Assembly (NCBI RefSeq): GCF_004664715.2
Contig: NC_051071.1
Location: forward strand, 4,055,501 to 4,119,500
Direction of reading: 5' to 3'
Origin: Peromyscus leucopus
Taxonomy: Eukaryota > Chordata > Mammalia > Rodentia > Cricetidae
Length of the DNA stretch: 64,000 bases
The notes under the pieces: generated by a model
What the model was told of the DNA's origin: nothing
The model's database searches: none
Seen by the model: only the letters and a program-made list of their open reading frames with translations
In this document: piece by piece, positions 58,474 through 64,000 of the stretch
Position numbering within the stretch: the first letter of the stretch is position 1
Layout: each line of letters starts with the position of its first letter
Position numbers and translations under genes: made by a program

Positions 58474-59542
58474 TGCCAAGGACTGGCCCATCGGGGGTAC
58501 CATGATCGTAGGAGAACCAGGCCTTGGGTAGTCAGGAAGGCAAGGATTCGGCGAATGACAGACAGACAACACACTCAGAAGTGGATCTGTTGTAATTTTA
58601 CTTTTGTAAATCAGTAGTTTATATACAGAAAAGAAGACTATCAAGTCATACAAGGAACAACAAGAGCTTGGCAATAATTCAATTACATCATCTTTAAAAA
58701 AACAGCAAGCACACAATTATTAATCGGCGCTAGACATATCGCTTTATTCACAAGAACTTTATGACCCAAAGAGCAGTCTGTGGTTTCTAAACTTAATACA
58801 GTTCCTAGACTTGTGCAGACTTCTTGTGGTTGCAGCTGTGTCCTTCATCTTATCTCAGCAGCTTTCTAGTTTATTATACACTTCTGCTTTTCTGGTTCTC
58901 ATGACCCACTTAGTCAATTTGGATGCTGCAGACCCTCTCTAAGTCTTTCTTCAGTTCTCCACCACATATTTCTTTTAATATAAAACCTTTTTATCTGCTG
59001 GAATATGGACTCTTGTACTTTTTCCGCCTCTAAGGGGAAGGGGTTCTGCTGTAGTCCTTAAGTTTCCCATGCTGAACTTCCTCAACAGAGGGGCCCACCA
59101 TCTGCTTCCTATGAGATAACATTTTCTACTATAAATCGCTTTAGTTGGGATTCCTAGTGGGTGAACATTCATTCCCTAGAAGTGCTTGAATTATTATACT
59201 TTATCTAGTGGCTTGGGGTCTTAAAAAACAGCTCATTCTGCTATATTTAATTAAGATCCATGTCCAGCTTTCCCTTTCCTTCATAGTTCACAACCCAAGC
59301 ATTTATTAATTTTTGCTGTGCTTCATAGATTAATTAGAACATTGTCAGAAAAGCAGTTATACAGAACCCATGGCCCAGGGAGCTCAGGATCTGTGAAGTA
59401 CATCTTCTTTGAGAAGGAAGTATAACGTGGGCACTCTGTCAGGGACCTCCAGGGAGTTTAGTCCTGTAGACACGTATCTCCCGTCTGCCATTATAGACAT
59501 AATTGTTTATGTCACATGGATGACACTGGAGCTGGTGTGGCA
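58474..59542 (-). mobile_element. 5' LTR of the provirus
   Basis: 1069 bp, beginning TGCCACACC and ending CCTTGGCA on the minus strand. A TATA-like 'tgtatataaac' (minus) lies near 58617-58627, about 145 bp before the LTR end, and would fit a promoter close to the U3/R boundary. It keeps the C residues lost in the 3' LTR, so it is probably closer to the original. Confidence 0.95.
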
Positions 59543-59548
59543 CTGTTT

Positions 59549-60540
59549 GTTTATATTTTCTTTTTTATTTAATATTTTTATTTTTCAATTAACTTAATTT
59601 CACATAGCCACAGATTCCCCTGTCTTCCCTCTTCTCACCCCCAGCACTCTCCCAATGCACCCCCCAATCCCACCTCCTGCAAGGCAAGGTTTCCCCTGGG
59701 GAGTCAGCCCAGCCTGGTAGACTCAGACGAGGAAGGTCCAGTCTCTTCATCCCTACACCAAGGCTGAGCAAAGTGTCTCAGCATAGGCCCCAGGCTCCAA
59801 AAACCCAGCCCATGTACCAAGGACAGGTCCTGGCTCCACTGCCTGGGTGCCTCCCAAACAGTTCAAGCTAATCAACTGTCTCACTTATCCAGAGGGCCTG
59901 ATCTAGTTCCATGGGGGCTTCTCAGTCATTGGTTCACAGTTCATGCGTTTCTACTAGTTTGGCTATTTGTCCCTGTGCTTTTTCTAATCACGGTTTCGAT
60001 ATCTCTCGCTCATACAATCCATCCTCTCCCTTGCTGATTGGACGCCTGGAGCTCCACCTGGGACTTGGCTGTGGATCTCTGCATCTGCTTCCATCAGTCA
60101 ATGAGTGAGAGTGCTATCACGACAGCCAGGGAGTTCAGCCATCTGATCAACAGAGCAGGTCAGCTCAGGCACTCTCTCAACCACTGCCAGTAGTCTACAG
60201 TGGCGGTATCTTTGTGGATTTATGGGGACCTCCCTAGCACTCTGCTTCTTCCTATTCCCCTGGGGTCTACATTCATCATGGTGTCTCCTTCCTCGTTCTC
60301 CCACTCTGCTCCTGATCCAACTGGGATCTCCCACTCCCCTAAGCTCTCTTTCCCTCGAACCTTGCCCTTCTTTATCTCCACCCCCACCACAGTTTGTTCA
60401 TGTAGATCTCATCCATTTCTCTGTCATTGGGCAATCCCCCGTGTCTTTCTTAGGGTCCTGTTTTCTAGGTAGCCTCCCTGGAGTTCTGAGTAGCAGTCTA
60501 GTCATCTTTGTTTGACATCTAATATCCTCCTATGAGTGAG
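59549..60540 (-). mobile_element. LINE-1 3' UTR and ORF2 end
   Basis: Rodent LINE-1 3' UTR wording in antisense ('ccccagcactctcccaatgc', 'gggcctgatctagttccatg'), with the T-rich 59550-59585 corresponding to the LINE tail. The provirus sits at its 3' edge. Confidence 0.88.
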
Positions 60541-62395
<1,855 letters not shown>

Positions 62396-62670
62396 TTTTT
62401 TTTTTGAGCAGCGGCCCATGCATGGAATTTATTGTGTGCTACTGTTTATAAAATATTCAAATAGTCCTGCACATGCATAATATTTCCAACTTAGACAGGA
62501 GACCATACAGGGTGCACTCTCTGGCAAACAAAACAACAGATGGTTCCGCTGCCTGGAGCTCTGAGTTGTATTCCAGGGCATGAGGGAAGCAGGCCACCAA
62601 AGTAAAGGGAAATACCAAACTACAGTGGCAATCAGCACAGGGCAATAACTGTGTAAAATTAGCACATGGT
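62396..62670 (-). pseudogene. 3' end of an unidentified processed transcript
   Basis: On the minus strand the sequence ends with AATAAA (62433-62428), 22 bases later an A tail of nine, and then LINE-1 ORF2. This is the hallmark of an L1-mobilised mRNA inserted into the LINE. Only 3' UTR-like sequence is visible before the gap. I do not recognise the parent gene. Confidence 0.7.
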
Positions 62671-63170
62671 NNNNNNNNNNNNNNNNNNNNNNNNNNNNNN
62701 NNNNNNNNNNNNNNNNNNNNNNNNNNNNNNNNNNNNNNNNNNNNNNNNNNNNNNNNNNNNNNNNNNNNNNNNNNNNNNNNNNNNNNNNNNNNNNNNNNNN
62801 NNNNNNNNNNNNNNNNNNNNNNNNNNNNNNNNNNNNNNNNNNNNNNNNNNNNNNNNNNNNNNNNNNNNNNNNNNNNNNNNNNNNNNNNNNNNNNNNNNNN
62901 NNNNNNNNNNNNNNNNNNNNNNNNNNNNNNNNNNNNNNNNNNNNNNNNNNNNNNNNNNNNNNNNNNNNNNNNNNNNNNNNNNNNNNNNNNNNNNNNNNNN
63001 NNNNNNNNNNNNNNNNNNNNNNNNNNNNNNNNNNNNNNNNNNNNNNNNNNNNNNNNNNNNNNNNNNNNNNNNNNNNNNNNNNNNNNNNNNNNNNNNNNNN
63101 NNNNNNNNNNNNNNNNNNNNNNNNNNNNNNNNNNNNNNNNNNNNNNNNNNNNNNNNNNNNNNNNNNNNNN
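62671..63170. other. Assembly gap, 500 N
   Basis: Exactly 500 N, the look of a fixed-size placeholder. The true length and content are unknown. Confidence 0.99.
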
Positions 63171-63221
63171 CTGAGAATTTAGATATTATCTAAATACAGC
63201 GGAGTTAGATGCATACTGTAG

Positions 63222-63293
63222 AACTCACAGAGATCCGCCTGCCTCTGCCTCCCGAGTGCTGGGATTAAAGGCATGCACCACCACTGCCTGGCT
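63222..63293 (-). mobile_element. B1 SINE fragment
   Basis: 'aactcacagagatccgcctg' to 'gcatgcaccaccactgcctg'. It lies just upstream of ERV sequence. Confidence 0.88.
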
Positions 63294-64000
63294 TTGCAGT
63301 AACTTTTTAGGAGAGATTAACAACCACTATCCCAAAAGCAAGAGAATAGAATTCATAAAGAAGACTTAATGAGTCCTTCCTCACATTGTACAACAAAAGC
63401 CAATTTCTGGAGTCCTCACATTCTATACTGATGCAAATAAATCAGGGAAAGCAGGCAGAAGTGTATGCCATTCTTATGGTACTGATGGACTTCACAGAAC
63501 CCCTCAATATAGTCACTGACTCTCAATATGCAGAAAGAGTTGTTTTACATATTGAAACTGCTGAATTTATTCCTAATAATACAGAATTAACTTGATTATT
63601 CATACAATTGCAGGAAATCATCAGAAAAAGGGAACATCCTATATAGATATATCACATATCAGATGCCATACAGGTCTGCCAGGACCTCTAGCACAAGGTA
63701 ATGATGAGATTGATCAGTTACTAATAGGTAATGTGCTAGAAGTCTCAAAATTTCATAAGAAATAACATGTAAATAGCAAAGGTTTGAAGAAGGATTTCTC
63801 CATCACTTGGCAAAATGTCCTACTTGTTCCATCTATAAACAAACTCCATTACCTGCATGGAGCAATCCAAAAGGTAAACAAGGAAATGAAATTTGGCAGA
63901 TGGATATGTTTCATTTTGCAGAATTTAGAAGATTAAATTATGTACATCATACCATTGACACCTATTCAGGATTTCAATGGGCAACTCCTATGAATTCTGA
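63294..64000 (+). pseudogene. ERVK RNase H-integrase remnant, runs off the window
   Basis: Close relative of 30784-31560. Reads RNase H (TDSQYAERV near 63520), then the integrase zinc-binding region (FHKK, then a stop where the other copy has a codon, then HVNSK, near 63750), and the first catalytic Asp region (QMDMFHFAEF near 63898). A stop and frameshifts break each part. The rest lies beyond the window. Confidence 0.88.

Larger units (their letters stand above)
52794..59542 (-). mobile_element. Betaretrovirus-like provirus, both LTRs, target duplication CTGTTT
   Basis: A 6.75-kb provirus on the minus strand bounded by CTGTTT at 52788-52793 and 59543-59548. Order 5' to 3' on the minus strand: LTR (59542-58474), primer-binding site, gag matrix and capsid regions, zinc knuckle, dUTPase, a 1.3-kb stretch with no recognisable gene, env transmembrane remnant, LTR (53884-52794). 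Protease, RT, RNase H and integrase are absent, so it depends on helper functions at best and is broken by frameshifts. Six-base duplication, a dUTPase next to nucleocapsid, and a tRNA-Lys3-like primer site fit the betaretroviral/ERVK group. Confidence 0.95.

Noticed and set aside
62666..63193. 175-codon frame across the gap
   Set aside because: Composed of N; it is an artefact of the assembly gap.

Overview
The window is nuclear DNA from a muroid rodent, most likely a cricetid (hamster, vole or deer-mouse group). The evidence is the repeat content: B1, B2 and ID/B4 SINEs, rodent-type LINE-1 ORF2 and 3' UTR, and several class II (ERVK-like) retroviral families, including an LTR family resembling mys/mysTR elements of cricetids. 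I found no intact host protein-coding gene, no tRNA or rRNA gene and no CRISPR array. Almost every long open frame is a retroelement remnant, an antisense shadow of one, or a translated simple repeat.

Layout. 1-2545: 5'-truncated LINE-1 ORF2, minus strand. 2.5-17.2 kb: diffuse intergenic DNA with SINEs, older rodent repeats, an ERV1-like LTR, three ERVK-type solo LTRs (10015-10406, 10796-11317, 11969-12422) and large simple-repeat tracts. 17259-19190: a minus-strand ERV 3' end with LTR, joined upstream to a TGFBR1-derived segment in which signal-peptide exon 1 runs directly into kinase exon 4. 19629-19975: solo LTR with a perfect target duplication. 20-29.4 kb: old SINEs, an LTR-like region with an internal repeat, and low-repeat intergenic DNA. 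29443-35352: a decayed ERVK with RT, RNase H and integrase remnants, whose outer ends carry LTRs of two different families in opposite orientation. 38983-44438: a partly palindromic ERV mosaic. 44440-46545: a GC-rich array of roughly 250-bp degenerate repeats. 46862-49460: minus-strand ERVK pol/env interrupted by a solo LTR.

The best-preserved element is a minus-strand betaretrovirus-like provirus at 52794-59542. It has two LTRs of about 1.07-1.09 kb, a perfect CTGTTT target duplication, a tRNA-Lys-like primer-binding site, gag (matrix, capsid, zinc knuckle), a dUTPase domain, no recognisable pol, and an env transmembrane remnant. Its 3' LTR carries a dense, strongly strand-biased cluster of changes relative to the 5' LTR, as expected from APOBEC3-type hypermutation. 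To its right lie a LINE-1 3' half, an unidentified processed-transcript 3' end, a 500-base assembly gap (62671-63170), and a further ERVK pol fragment that runs off the window.

The region reads as a sink of nested retroelement insertions, with no set of genes working together. Order of insertion can be read at several places from target duplications and interrupted hosts. Family names are given only where I recognise them; comparison with a repeat library would settle the rest.
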